Part shown: piece by piece, positions 41,865 to 51,814 of the stretch
Layout: each line of letters opens with the position of its first letter
Position numbering within the stretch: position 1 is the first letter of the stretch
Assembly: GCA_905221605.1 (NCBI GenBank)
Contig: CAJNDS010002592.1
Coordinates: forward strand, 1-64,000
Direction: 5' to 3'
Length of the DNA: 64,000 bases
DNA from: Symbiodinium natans
Lineage: Eukaryota; Sar; Dinophyceae; Suessiales; Symbiodiniaceae
Notes under the pieces: generated by a model
Database searches by the model: none
Told to the model about the DNA's origin: nothing
The model's input: only the letters and a program-made list of their open reading frames with translations
Translations under genes and position numbers: made by a program

Positions 41865-42444
41865 GTCTAGGGGGTTTCAGGGTTGGGTGTAAGGGTTTCG
41901 GGTTTAGGGTTTAGGGTTTAGGGTTTAGGGCTTCCGGGGTTTGGGGTTGATGGGGTTTGGGATTTTCAGGTCTAAGGGGTCTAGCTGATGAGGACAAGTG
42001 TCTCCATTCTCGGTTTTTCAGTTCGGTCCCCAATTTGGTGTTTGGGGTTTAGGGTTTAGGGTTTAGGGATTAGGGTTTATGCATGCGGTCTTGCGGACTG
42101 TCTCGAAGAAGCTCCTTGGAGACAAACTACGTAGGACTGAATTAATAGGGTTTGGGGTTTAGGGTTTAGGTTATGGATTTTAAGTTGTAAGGGTTCAGGG
42201 TGTTTAGGAGTTGCGAGTGGGCATTTGCAGGTGTAGGCTTTTGGAGCCTTCTGGGAGCTTAAAGCCAAAGCTTCCGTTCTTATTTTTTGGGGGTTCACCA
42301 ACCCTAAACTTGGGATGTTCCCCCTTAGCCTCCCAACCCTAAACCCTATAAATCCTGTGAACCCTAAACCCTAAACCCTAAACCCTAAACCCTAAACCCT
42401 AAACCCTCGGCAGTTGGCTTGCGAGCTTTCTTTCCTCGGTGCAG

Positions 42445-42510
42445 GCCACGCGCCGGGTCTCGAAGATGCTCGAGCAGGCCAGTGCAGTGGCTGGGGCTGA
42501 GGTCTTGAGG
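42445..42510 (+). CDS. Exon-like segment
   Basis: Pyrimidine tract and TCGGTGCAG. Reads ATRRVSKMLEQASAVAGAEV then LR, phase 0, ending at GTTTAGGG (or at GTCTTG, 9 bp earlier). Confidence 0.65.
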
Positions 42511-42919
42511 GTTTAGGGCTCCTAGGGTTTAGGGTTTAGGGTTTAGGGTTTAGGGTTTAGGGTTTCGGGTTTAGGGCTCGTAGGGTTTAGGGATTAGGGT
42601 TTAGGTTTTAGGGTGTAGGGTTTTGGGCTGGTAGGGTTTACGGTGTAGGGTGTAAGGTTGAAGGGTTTTTGGTTCAGGGCTTAGCTTCACGGTTGCTTGC
42701 AAAAAAGAGTGCATCCACGGCGGTGCGTGGGGTGGGGGTGGGTGGGTCCCGCGATGCCTTTGAGAAGCCATCGCGGCGGCCGGCTGTAGGCCCTGCAAGC
42801 CCACAACCCCCAAACCCCAAACCCTAAACTTAAACCCTAAACCCTAAAACCCCAAACCCCAAACCCTAAGCCCAAGAGTTGCAACGAACCTGAGCACACA
42901 TCATTTGTTTGTCGACCCC

Positions 42920-43034
<115 letters not shown>

Positions 43035-43230
43035 CATACAGAACGATCGCACCCTGAACCCAAAGCACAAAAAACTATGGGTTTGTAGAGTTAATGAACT
43101 GCAAATGAGTACGGGTTGCAAAACATACACTAAACCCTATGAAGCCCTACACCCTAAGCAATAAACCCTAAAACCCTGTAAAGCCATAGACCCGATGCAA
43201 TGCAAGAGTCGAAGTCCCAGGCAGCAACAG

Positions 43231-43293
43231 GGCCTGTCCCGGGCGCGGCCGAGAGCCTTCAGGGAAGGCCTCGTGGATAGGGCGTCGAGCTAG
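43231..43293 (+). CDS. Weak exon-like segment
   Basis: Acceptor GCAACAG. Frame 0 reads GLSRARPRAFREGLVDRASS then TAG; another frame runs through to GTGTGGGG. Undecided. Confidence 0.3.
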   Translation, partial: GLSRARPRAFREGLVDRASS

Positions 43294-43456
43294 GAAGGTG
43301 TGGGGTTTAGGGTTTAGGGTTTAGGGTTTGGGGTTTAGGGTTTGGGGTTCGTAAGTTCTGGGTTCAGGGGTTAGTGTCTACTTTTCGCTGTCTGGACGGT
43401 TCGTGGGCGACCTATTTTTTGCAACCTTTGCCAAGGTACCTGGAACCCTACAGCAG

Positions 43457-43524
43457 AATTGCCCCTGAACAGTAGGCATGAGGAGTGGAGAGGGCCCTGC
43501 GTCCGCAGCATGGTTGGCTACGTG
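43457..43524 (+). CDS. Exon-like segment abutting a MITE D
   Basis: Acceptor ACAGCAG. Enters with 2 bases, reads LPLNSRHEEWRGPCVRSMVG then YV, phase 0. The donor GTAGGTACCC is the left end of the MITE D element. Confidence 0.6.
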
Positions 43525-43624
43525 GTAGGTACCCTTTACCCTTTTTTTGGGTTATGGGTTCCCTTCTCAAAGAACCAGCCCCAAAAAGGGTGCCCTTATC
43601 AAAATATGGTTACTGGGTACCAAG
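43523..43624. mobile_element. MITE family D copy bounded by splice-like ends
   Basis: GGTAGGTACCCTTTACCC ... GGTTACTGGGTACCAAG. Spliced GT (43525) to AG (43624), it would be a 100-bp intron consisting of the element itself. Confidence 0.75.
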
Positions 43625-43911
43625 GCTGCCTTAAGCCCCTAAACCCAATACAGCCAACACACCTGATACGCATGCAATACCCGACAATTGAGGCAGATGA
43701 TCGGGAGCGCCAGGCAGCTACCTAGGCACCAGAACAGAGGATCGAAAAAATAGTGCAGAACAGCATCGGTTCGTTGTCTCCCAGGCTTGGATTTCAGAAC
43801 AACAAGTAACAAGAACCCCGAAAACCCGAAACCCTGAAGGAGCCACCGTGTGTTGTTGTCATTCTTCCTTACAACAATAGGGACAGCCCTCAGCCCCCTC
43901 GTAGCAACCAG

Positions 43912-43973
43912 GAGTTCAAGTTTGAAGATACAGCATCTCGGGCCCCTGAGCGCGCCCCTGAAAGCAACCCCAG
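43912..43973 (+). CDS. Exon-like segment
   Basis: Acceptor GCAACCAG, donor GTAAATA. Reads EFKFEDTASRAPERAPESNP, leaves 2 bases. Joins in phase to the exon ending at 43524. Confidence 0.6.
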
Positions 43974-44173
43974 GTAAATACCATGCAATGAAGGCACCCT
44001 TTGCAGGGGGTTAGAGTCCTGGGTTTCGGGCTTAAGGGTACTTGGGGGAGGGCGGGGGAGGGTTTAGGGTTTAGGGTTTAGGGTTTAGGGTTTTTTAGGG
44101 TTTAGGGTTTTAGGGTTTAGGGTTAAGGGTTTAGGGTTCCCCCCCGCCCCCCCCGAACCCTCATGGTGTCCAG

Positions 44174-44224
44174 TGCTGGAGGCTGGCGGGCCGTGACGTC
44201 GACGTTCGCCGGGCCTTTCGCGAG
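44174..44224 (+). CDS. Gene 4, exon a
   Basis: Acceptor GGTGTCCAG, donor GTGCAAGC. Seventeen codons CWRLAGRDVDVRRAFRE, phase 0, matching exon b. Confidence 0.55.
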
Positions 44225-44765
44225 GTGCAAGCACACGCAAGAGTTGCAACGATAAAAGTTAAACCCTGAACCCTAGGGTCTCTGCCTTTCGATGGTAGAG
44301 AGGCCCCAGGACACCTTTTGAATCCACATGAGAGGCATCTAGGGTACAGTCGACTTGGTAAGCCCCAAAGCGTTTAGGGTTTAGGGTTTAGGGTTTCGGG
44401 TTTAGGGTTTAGGGTTTAGGGTTTATAGGGTTTTGTTTCCTGGTCCTGGGGTCCTACCCTGCAGTGCGGTTCATCCAAGAGAAAACGCCTAAAAGCTCAA
44501 CGACTTTTGAAGGTCCGCAGGGGCCCGAACTGAGCCGGTAGGGTTTAGGGTTTAGGGTTTAGGGCTTAGGGTAGGCCATGGAGTTTGGGACGCAGGTATC
44601 GACTCATACCAAGCACGACGGTGTGGGCGCATTCGCAATGAACCCGAGCGCTTGAACCCAAACCCTCGGCCTCACCCTGTAACCCTAAACCCTAAACCCT
44701 AGACCCTAAACCCTAAGCCCTAAACCCTAAACCCCAAACCCTAAACCCTAAACCCTAAACCCCAG

Positions 44766-44859
44766 CCCTCACGCGCTGAGGCCCAGTGCCTCGGCCGAGC
44801 GATCATGGCGCTGCCTCTCCTGGGTCTCCCAGAGGCCCTGAACACCTCCGCAATTCTGG
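44766..44859 (+). CDS. Gene 4, exon b
   Basis: CCCTAAACCCCAG acceptor. Reads PSRAEAQCLGRAIMALPLLG then LPEALNTSAIL, leaves 1 base at GTTTAGGG. The frame required by exon c is open; the +1 frame has a stop. Confidence 0.65.
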
Positions 44860-44935
44860 GTTTAGGGTTTAGGGTTTAGGGTTTAGGGTTTAGATGGTTT
44901 AGGGTGTAGGGTGTATAGGGTTTAAAGTGTTTGTA

Positions 44936-45074
44936 GGGTTTATAGGGTTTGTGGGGTTTATAGGGTTTATAGGGTTTATAGGGTTTATAGGGTTTATAGG
45001 GTTTATAGGGTTTATAGGGTTTATAGGGTTTATAGGGTTTATAGGGTTTATAGGGTTTATAGGGTTTATAGGGT
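44936..45074 (+). repeat. Tandem 9-mer GGGTTTATA array
   Basis: About 15 homogeneous GGGTTTATA units downstream of gene 4 exon b. The 98-residue KPY repeat frame on the minus strand is its shadow. Confidence 0.95.
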
Positions 45075-45219
45075 CTTTCGGGTTTAGAGATTAGGAAAAA
45101 CTTAGCACGAAAGCTGCAGAATCCCTGAAACATGACCCCCCCATTCCCAGTGCAGCACCTTACAGCATCCAAAAACGGCAGAAAGCCACAAAAGCCAAAA
45201 CAAGCCCAAAACCCCTAAC

Positions 45220-45326
45220 CTACCATTTGCTTAAGAAACCCCGCCCAGAAAAAGTATAAGCAATCCCATTTTGCCCTGAAGAGGAAGCATATTTCCTTTG
45301 CTGAGTGGTTCTTAAGCAAGTAGTAG
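45220..45326. mobile_element. MITE family B copy
   Basis: CTACCATTTGCTTAAGAAACC ... GTGGTTCTTAAGCAAGTAGTAG. Confidence 0.85.
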
Positions 45327-45773
45327 TCCCCCCTTATAACCCAAGACCAGATGGGTGTTTACGCTATGGCTGGGCCTAACCCCCATAAGACCTCAAAACC
45401 CCAGCCCTCTTCTGTACGCCCTCAATTCCCTTAAGCCCTATAGGCCCTATCAGCCCAGACTCTAAACTCCGAAACCCTAAATCCTAAACCCATAAACCCC
45501 TAGAACCCTGAATCTAAAGCCCCTAAACCCTAAAACCGTACACTCTGAACCCTGTAAGCTAAACCTTCATCCCGAAAACCCTTACCCTATGAACACTAAA
45601 ACCTTAAGAACCCTAAACCCGATAAACCTTAAACCCTATAATGATCCCCGAGCCCGATAATCTAAACCCCAAACCCAAGACCCGACACCCTAAACCTTAA
45701 AAACCAAAACCCTAAACCCTAAACCCTAAACCCTAAACCCTAAACTCTAAACCCTAAACCCTAAACCCCACAG

Positions 45774-45857
45774 CGGCGACGCAGGGCCTGAACGCCGCAA
45801 GGTCCATGCACTCGGAGGGTTCGCAAAGTGAAGGCCTGGAGTGGGGCCACCTTGAGG
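45774..45857 (+). CDS. Gene 4, exon c
   Basis: CCCTAAACCCCACAG acceptor. Enters with 2 bases and reads ATQGLNAARSMHSEGSQSEG then LEWGHLE. Leaves 1 base at GTTTGTAGGG. Confidence 0.65.
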
Positions 45858-45861
45858 GTTT

Positions 45862-45990
45862 GTAGGGCTTAGAGGGTTTAGGGTTTAGGGTTTAGGGTTT
45901 AGGGTTTAGGGTTTAGGGTTTAGGGTTTAGGGTTTAGGGTTCAGGGTTCAGGGTTCAGGGTTCAGGGTTCAGGGTTCAGGGTTTAGGGTT
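45862..45990 (+). repeat. TTTAGGG array with TTCAGGG sub-block
   Basis: Canonical heptamers switch to seven TTCAGGG units near 45936-45984. Confidence 0.95.
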
Positions 45991-46026
45991 TAGGAGTTGT
46001 TTGGAGTTGAGCCTGAAGGGTTCTTC

Positions 46027-46131
46027 GTAGCCCAGCTACCCTTTTTGGTTCAAGGTTCCCCCCTGTGATTATCAAGCAACCAACCCCCCAAAAAGGGTAC
46101 CCTGATAGAATATGGTTGCTGGGCTACCAAG
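46027..46131. mobile_element. MITE family D at an intron 3' end
   Basis: GTAGCCCAGCTACCCTTTTT ... GGTTGCTGGGCTACCAAG. Its last two bases are the AG acceptor of gene 4 exon d. Confidence 0.8.
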
Positions 46132-46274
46132 GGCTTAGGAAATTGGACCACCTGGAGTACTACGGCAGCATGTTTCATGCTGCCTTTGGCATCCTTGCGG
46201 CTGAAAGGCGGTGGGCAATCGCCGTGTTCTGTGGAAGTTTTGAGGCCGCAGTTGCTGCACCATATGGACCACAC
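46132..46274 (+). CDS. Gene 4, exon d; possible dinoflagellate repeat-protein fragment
   Basis: The acceptor is the end of the MITE D. Enters with 2 bases, fitting exon c. Reads LRKLDHLEYYGSMFHAAFGI, then AERRWAIAVFCGSFEAAV and ends PYGPH at GTGCCTGG. The overlapping frame LRPQLLHHMDHTCLGVGATS is also open. Confidence 0.55.
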
Positions 46275-46312
46275 GTGCCTGGGCGTGGGCGCCACAAGTC
46301 AACCCGCTGCAG

Positions 46313-46416
46313 GTTGCGACGTACTTTGAGGAGGACATGGTCGGCCGCATGAAACGGCTAGCTATGGCGAGCCACCCGAAGCATCTGGGACGGGCGGTCC
46401 TCGACCTCTATGCTTG
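46313..46416 (+). CDS. Gene 4, exon e or frameshifted continuation
   Basis: Reads VATYFEEDMVGRMKRLAMAS then HPKHLGRAVLDLYA, leaving 2 bases at the strong donor GTAAGC. Either a 38-bp intron (46275-46312, GT...CTGCAG) joins it in phase to exon d, or it is a frameshifted copy. The pattern (E)EDMVGRMKRLA-x-HP resembles, from memory only, a protein widespread in dinoflagellate genomes. Confidence 0.6.
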
Positions 46417-46753
46417 GTAAGCATGTGCGAAATGGGATACCAAGGGTTTTGTGGGCTTTTTCGGTTTAGGGTTTAGGGCTGAGGCCTTATAGGGTTTAGG
46501 GTTTAGGCCGGATTTCCTGACCATTCCCGGCCGACTCCCCAAGCCCGGATGCAAAAAAGGGCTTCGGCCTTAAGGCTTGTTAAGTTTAGGGCTTGTAGGG
46601 CTTAGGGGGTGTGTCGAGTCCAAGAACTGCTGTAGGAGGGCGTGGGATGCGCTAAACGGTAAACCCTTTAAGCCGTTTCTTTGAAGAGTAAGAAAACAGT
46701 TGAAGAACCCATAAACACAAGCAACTGCAATAACGTACCGGGGTGGGAGGCGT

Positions 46754-46776
46754 GTGGGGGGGGGGGGGGGGGGGGC
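46754..46776 (+). repeat. Poly-G tract
   Basis: About 21 G followed by CGCTCTCTAAACCCTAAA. Confidence 0.9.
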
Positions 46777-46821
46777 GCTCTCTAAACCCTAAACCCTAAA
46801 CCGCACCACTTCAACTTCCAG

Positions 46822-46886
46822 AGCCGCAGAACCAGATTTCTGTAGCTTACGGTGGTCATGAGTCTCAAGCCTCTTCGGAGATTAGG
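46822..46886 (+). CDS. Exon-like segment
   Basis: Acceptor ACTTCCAG. Enters with 2 bases, reads PQNQISVAYGGHESQASSEI then R. Donor GTGTAGGGTTTAGGG, phase 0. Confidence 0.55.
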
Positions 46887-47336
46887 GTGTAGGGTTTAGG
46901 GTTTAGGGTTTAGGGTTTAGGGTTTAGGGGTTTCTTATAGGGCAGGCGAAATCCAAACCCGCCGTGGCTAGTGACGCAGAGCCGCCGAACCACCAGGATC
47001 GTCGGACCGAAGAGGCTCAAACAAAAGCAATAGTTCGCACGAAGCGCCATTTAATTCCCAGACCCTAAGTCGTTAAATCACCTAAAGCCCCTTCAGCACC
47101 CAGAAAGCCCTAAACTTTGGCCCTAAACCCTAAACCTGAGACAGCAAAAACCACAAGCCCTTCAAGCCACAAAACCCCTGGGCTTGACACGGCTTTGCCA
47201 CACGTAGGAGCTGCCACATGCTTTAGGGTTTAGGGTTTAGGGTTTAGGGTTTAGGGTTTAGGGTTTAGGGTTTAGGGTTTAGGGCTATGCGACACTTTGG
47301 AGTTGAGGGTTTAGGTTTGGCGTTTGAGAGGTTGCT

Positions 47337-47456
47337 AGGACCTAGAGTAGGCTCTTGTTCCTTTTTACCGGGCTTAGGTTCCCACATAAGATGCCACATT
47401 TTTAACCAACACAGGGTACCACCTTCGATTATTTCTAGGTGACTCTTGAGTCTAGA
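47337..47456. mobile_element. MITE family E copy
   Basis: GGACCTAGAGTAGGCTCTTG ... CTAGGTGACTCTTGAGTCTAG. Confidence 0.65.
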
Positions 47457-47605
47457 GACATGTTGAGGGAATTAGCTACAAACCTGAGTCCATGTTCTGA
47501 AAGCCAAAACCCCAGTACACCCTGTCTTCAAATCCGATAGCGGAGCTTCGATGTGTTTAGGGTTTAGGGTGTAGGGTTTAGGGATTTAGGAGAGTTATGG
47601 TCCAT

Positions 47606-47697
47606 GTATATGGGTACATCTCTAAATTAGGCTCCCTTTGGGGGGTGTTTACAGAACCCCAAAAGGGACCCTAATTTAGATATCTATGCCCATATAC
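47606..47697. mobile_element. MITE-like inverted repeat, family K
   Basis: TATATGGGTACATCTCTAAA ... GATATCTATGCCCATATA; inner CCCTTTGGGG versus CCCCAAAAGGG. Confidence 0.7.
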
Positions 47698-47721
47698 CCT
47701 CCTAGCCTAACACGAAGCTGC

Positions 47722-47870
47722 GGTTTAGGGTTTAGGGTTTAGGGTTTAGGGTTTAGGGTTTAGGGTTTAGGGTTTAGGGTTTAGGGTTTAGGGTTTTAGG
47801 GTTTTAGGGTTTAGGGTTTAGGGTTTAGGGTTTAGGGTTTAGGGTTTAGGGTTTAGGGTTTAGGGTTTAG
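47722..47870 (+). repeat. TTTAGGG array ending in an acceptor-like TTTAG
   Basis: About 21 units. Unusually, an exon-like segment follows the array directly, so here TTTAG rather than CCCTAAA would precede the exon. Confidence 0.95.
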
Positions 47871-47966
47871 TGCGACACTCTGGAGGTGAGGTGGACACCG
47901 TGGGCGATCCGAATGGACCGAGGGGCCTGGCATGGAAGCAGCAGAAGGTGGGGATGACTTTGACTG
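47871..47966 (+). CDS. Exon-like segment
   Basis: TTTAG acceptor. Enters with 2 bases, reads RHSGGEVDTVGDPNGPRGLA then WKQQKVGMTLT. Leaves 1 base at GTAGGGTTGAGGG. Confidence 0.55.
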
Positions 47967-48244
47967 GTAGGGTTGAGGGTTTAGGGTTCAAGGTTTAGGG
48001 TTTAGGGTTTGGGGTTTAGGGTTTAGGATTTAGGGTTTAGGGTTTAGGGTTTAGGGTGGGGGGCTTTGTGTTCTTGTGGGTTTTGGGGTACTATACTTTA
48101 CTACTTGTTTGGTTCAGGGTTCCCATTCCAGCTACTTGTTCCTAACAAGTATAGACTTTTTTCCAGGGTCTACTCCAAAGTAGAGTCTCAGCGTCTAAGG
48201 GTTTTAGGGCTTTCGGATGCCAGGCCCATCCGGCATCCTCACAG

Positions 48245-48390
48245 CAGGTATGTCCTCGACGATGGTCCATCGCTACAAGTATGACTCGTACCGCATGACT
48301 CATACCTCGCCACCGCGGCGGCCCAGTGGGAAGCCCCGGAAACAACGCGGGAACGAGCGACCAGGGAGGCCCCGCAAACCCTGGAGGTGA
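48245..48390 (+). CDS. Candidate terminal exon
   Basis: Acceptor TCCTCACAG. Entering with 2 bases (fitting 47966) it reads GMSSTMVHRYKYDSYRMTHT, then SPPRRPSGKPRKQRG, ending PRKPWR and TGA. An overlapping frame (SYLATAAAQWEAPETTRERA..., to a TGA at 48486) is equally striking, but needs a 48-bp intron or carries a TGA at 48282. Confidence 0.5.
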
Positions 48391-48730
48391 CCAAGACCGG
48401 TGCTACCGCGGCCCGTAGAAAGGCCCAGCGCCGTGATCAGTGGGATCCGATAGCATACTGCAATACCATTTCAAGACTCAGTCTATGAGTCACCCAAAGC
48501 CCTAAACCCTGGAGCTTCTCAGACTTCAACAGGAAGCCTCACGGGAGGACCCCAGATAGCCGCAAAACTCTACCCCTCCAACAGACGAAACCCTGAACCC
48601 TAAGCCCTAAACCGTAAACCCTAAACCCTAAACCTTAACCCTAAACCCTAAACCCTAAACCCTAAACCCTAAACCCTAAACCCTAAGCCTAAGCGCCAAG
48701 AATAGCAAAAGTTGAGGTTTAGGGTCGCAG

Positions 48731-48787
48731 CAGGCCTTGCACACGGCAGCAAAGGCGTCGAAGGAGCCGCTTTGCCCGTTCGCAGAG
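48731..48787 (+). CDS. Exon-like segment
   Basis: Acceptor GGGTCGCAG; donor GTTTACGGTTTCCGGG. Nineteen codons QALHTAAKASKEPLCPFAE, phase 0. Confidence 0.65.
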
Positions 48788-49624
48788 GTTTACGGTTTCC
48801 GGGTTTCAGGGTTTGAGTGCCTAAACCCTAAACCCTAAGCCCTAAGCCCCTAAGCCCTAAACCCTAAACCCTAAACCCTAGACCCTAGACCCTAAACCCT
48901 AAACCCTAGTTTGGGGGCCTGGTGTTTTCTTAAGGGTGCACAGGTTCCGTTTCGGGAGCTTTATGGCTTAGAAGGTTGGTAGGGTATAGAGTCGAGGCTC
49001 TGGGTTTAGAGCTTAGGGTCTAGGGTTTAGGGTTGTTTGGGTTTGGGATTTTGGGTTCAGGGTATATGGTATATGGTTTGGGGTTTAAGGTCTAGGGTTC
49101 AGGAAGTCAGTGCAATTTTGCTTTTGCTCTTTGAGGTTGCAGGGGGTCTGGGGCTCTGAGGGTGCAAGGATTTCAGGGGTGAAGGGTTTTGGGGTTTTGG
49201 GTTTAGGGTTTTGGGTTTAGGGTTAGGGTTTAGGGTATTAAGGCTCGTACCCCCCCAGGTTCCACCCCTAAAGGTTCCACCTAGTATGGCCCTTATACTA
49301 CCTTAAGGACTTGTAAAAAGGTTCCCCAACAGGGTTTAGGGTTTAGGGTTTAGGGTCCTCAAGGGTCCGAGGCAGGGTGTAAGGCGTTTGGGGTTGTGGT
49401 TAATGGGACTCATGCCCCAAAGCGCGCGCTACAAGCCCGAGAGTTCTTCACGTGGCAGCCCCTGAGGCCCTAAAACCCAAAGTCGTAAACTTTGGTGTTT
49501 GGGCTTTAGGGTTGAGGGTTTATTAGGGGAACTCCAAAACCCTGCAGAGAACCGGCAATCTTAGGCATCAGCCACCCGAAACCTAAGACCGGAGGCCGTG
49601 GGATTAAGCCATGAAGAGCAAATA

Positions 49625-50046
49625 AGACCCAGAGTAGGCCCTCAGTCCCTTTCTTTAGGGTTTAGGTTCCCTTACAAGCCCCTTTAAACCAAGAAGGGGC
49701 ACCGTTGTAATATTCCTAGGATACTCTTGGGTCTAGGCACAGAGTAGGCCCTCTCCCTTACAAGCCCCTTTCAACCAAGAAGGGGCACCGTTTTGATATT
49801 CCTAGGGTACTCTTGGGTCTAGGCACAGAGTAGGCCCTCAGTCCCTTTCTTTAGGGTTTAGGTTAGCCCCTTTAAACCAAGAAGGGGCACCGTTTTAATA
49901 TTCCTAGGGTACTCTTGGGTCTAGGCACAGAGTAGGCCCTCAGTCCCTTTCTTTAGGGCTTAGGTTCCCTTACAAGCCCCCCGAAACCAAGAAGGGGCAC
50001 CTTTTTAATATTTTTAGTATTCCTAGGATACTCTTGGGCCTAGGCA
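49625..50046. mobile_element. MITE family E tandem array (four units)
   Basis: Units begin CAGAGTAGGCCCTC at about 49630, 49741, 49827 and 49929. Each ends TACTCTTGGGTCTAGGC or a close variant. Units 2 and 3 carry different internal deletions. Confidence 0.85.
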
Positions 50047-50305
50047 AAGGAGATCCGAACCCTACCATGCTCACGCGGCTGCTCAGATACAGCGACAGCG
50101 CCGAGTAAGCCCTGAAGCCTAAGCAACCCTCCCCAGGGCCTCTCCCCCCTCCTCCTCCTCCCCTCCCGTTTAGGGTTTAGGGTTTAGGGTTAAGGGTTAA
50201 GGGTTTAGGGTCTAGGGTTTAGGGTCTAGGGTTTAGGCCTTAGGGCTTAGTTTAGGGTTTAGGGGAGGGCCTTAAAAACCCTAAAGGTGGTTAGCATGGC
50301 CGCAG

Positions 50306-50447
50306 CGATGAGAGGTTTCGGTTCGGAGGTCCTGCTCCTGGATCCCGTTGGCAGCCTGTTTTGGTGAGATCCAGGCCACGCACGGTGGAGGAGCTGAATG
50401 GCAAGGCTGTGGTGACAATCAGCAGCAAAGCCGTTGAAGCTACAAGG
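50306..50447 (+). CDS. Exon-like segment, 47 codons
   Basis: Acceptor TGGCCGCAG. Enters with 1 base and reads DERFRFGGPAPGSRWQPVLV, RSRPRTVEELNGKAVVTISS and KAVEATR. Leaves in phase 0 at GTAAACCC. Well-formed coding sequence; no family recognised. Confidence 0.7.
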
Positions 50448-50555
50448 GTAAACCCATGAGCCCTAAACCCTAAACCCTAAACCCCAAACCCTAAACGCCA
50501 AACCCTAAACCCCAACCTGAGGCCGGAGCGAAGCAGGCCCCCAAGCCCAACTCAG

Positions 50556-50619
50556 ATGCTGAGGCTGGCTTTGGAGCGATTCCTCAACGACCCCGCCTGG
50601 GTGCAGAAGGCTCACGAGG
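50556..50619 (+). CDS. Exon-like segment
   Basis: Acceptor CCAACTCAG. Reads MLRLALERFLNDPAWVQKAH then E, leaves 1 base at GTTTAGGG. A longer alternative frame from 50521 (AGAKQAPKPNSDAEAGFGAI) is also open and fits the phase of 50447. Confidence 0.6.
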
Positions 50620-50847
50620 GTTTAGGGTTTAGGGTTTAGGGTTAGGGTTAGGGCTTCGGGTTTAGGACTTAGGGGCTAGGGTGTAGTGCTTCGCTGGCTT
50701 TAGGAGGCCGTAGGTTGGAGAGGGGTGCGTGCGAGTGTCTGCGACCGGCGGGTGCACTTCAGTCATAAGGTCACACAGTTTCTGCTCTCCCTAAACCCTA
50801 AACCCTAAACCCTAAACCCTAAACCCTAAACCCTAAACCCTCGAAGG

Positions 50848-50919
50848 CCCAGAGTCGGCCCTTGTTCCCCTTTTTGTGGGTCAAGGTTACTTGGTTTCTT
50901 TGCGAACTCTTGGGTCTAG
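50848..50919. mobile_element. MITE family E, short copy
   Basis: CCCAGAGTCGGCCCTTGTTC ... GAACTCTTGGGTCTAG with a shortened centre. Confidence 0.65.
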
Positions 50920-50988
50920 CCCCACACTGAGAATCTCGACACACTGAACTTACCAGTACACCAAAAACGAGCGACTTGGGCCGTGCAG

Positions 50989-51063
50989 ATGGAGAACCCC
51001 GAAGCTATCCCCAAGACGAGCAACGTGAGCCTGCTTCCAGGCGCCGTTAGGCAAGCAGTGTTT
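50989..51063 (+). CDS. Exon-like segment
   Basis: Acceptor GCCGTGCAG. Twenty-five codons MENPEAIPKTSNVSLLPGAV then RQAVF, phase 0, at GTTTAGTGTTTAGGG. Confidence 0.65.
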
Positions 51064-51306
51064 GTTTAGTGTTTAGGGTTGAGGGCTTAGGGCTTGTAAA
51101 TTGTAGTTATTCTTGGCGTGTCCTTTACTTTAAGGGGCTTGGGGAAGCACACCCTAAACCCTGGTAACCCTCGTAACCCCAAACCCCAAGACCTTTCAGG
51201 CTTCTGGGGTCCACGGGGTGGGGGTAATCTCCTGTTTTTCGGGGGGTCGGGACCGCTTTCGGAGACCTTTGCACCTATGTTTTTCAGCTTTGAAACTCTT
51301 TGGGTG

Positions 51307-51377
51307 CTCCTAAACCCTAAACCCTAAACCCTAAACCCTAAACCCTAAACCCTAAACCCTAAACCCTAAACCCTAGG
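51307..51377 (-). repeat. CCCTAAA array
   Basis: Ten perfect heptamers; paired across 80 bp with the TTTAGGG array at 51461-51556. Confidence 0.95.
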
Positions 51378-51814
51378 ATTGGGGAAGGCCCTTACCATGT
51401 TACGGCCTTGTAGCCATAAAACCCTACGTACCGACTCTAAGGTTCTGGGGGCCTTGGTATGTAGGGTTTAGGGTTTAGGGTTTAGGGTTTAGGGTTTAGG
51501 GTTTAGGGTTTAGGGTTTAGGGTTTAGGGTTTAGGGTTTAGGGTTTAGGGTTTATATAGGGCTTAATCAGGGTTTAGGGTTCAGGGGTTTGGGGTTCGGT
51601 TTTGTATTCTTAGTTTTTTTGGGGTGCGTTTTTGGAGCAAAAGGGTTCAGGGTTTGGGATTTCGTGTTTTTAGTTTGGGGATGTCTTGTGTACTTAGTAG
51701 GTCATATTTCAAGTCAATAGTAATAGTATCATGGCCCAACTCACGGTACTTAACCCTACTTACACTATCCATACGACCTAATTTCTCAGCGTTTGGACTG
51801 GACTGCCTTTAGGA

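Noticed and set aside
44876-45172. 98-codon minus-strand frame with a KPY tandem repeat
   Set aside because: Entirely the 9-mer GGGTTTATA array read in reverse. No start context or flanking coding signal.
49625-50046. CRISPR-like array of regularly spaced repeats
   Set aside because: Units are about 85-120 bp with internal deletions and match dispersed MITE E copies. There is no short repeat/spacer structure and the DNA is eukaryotic.
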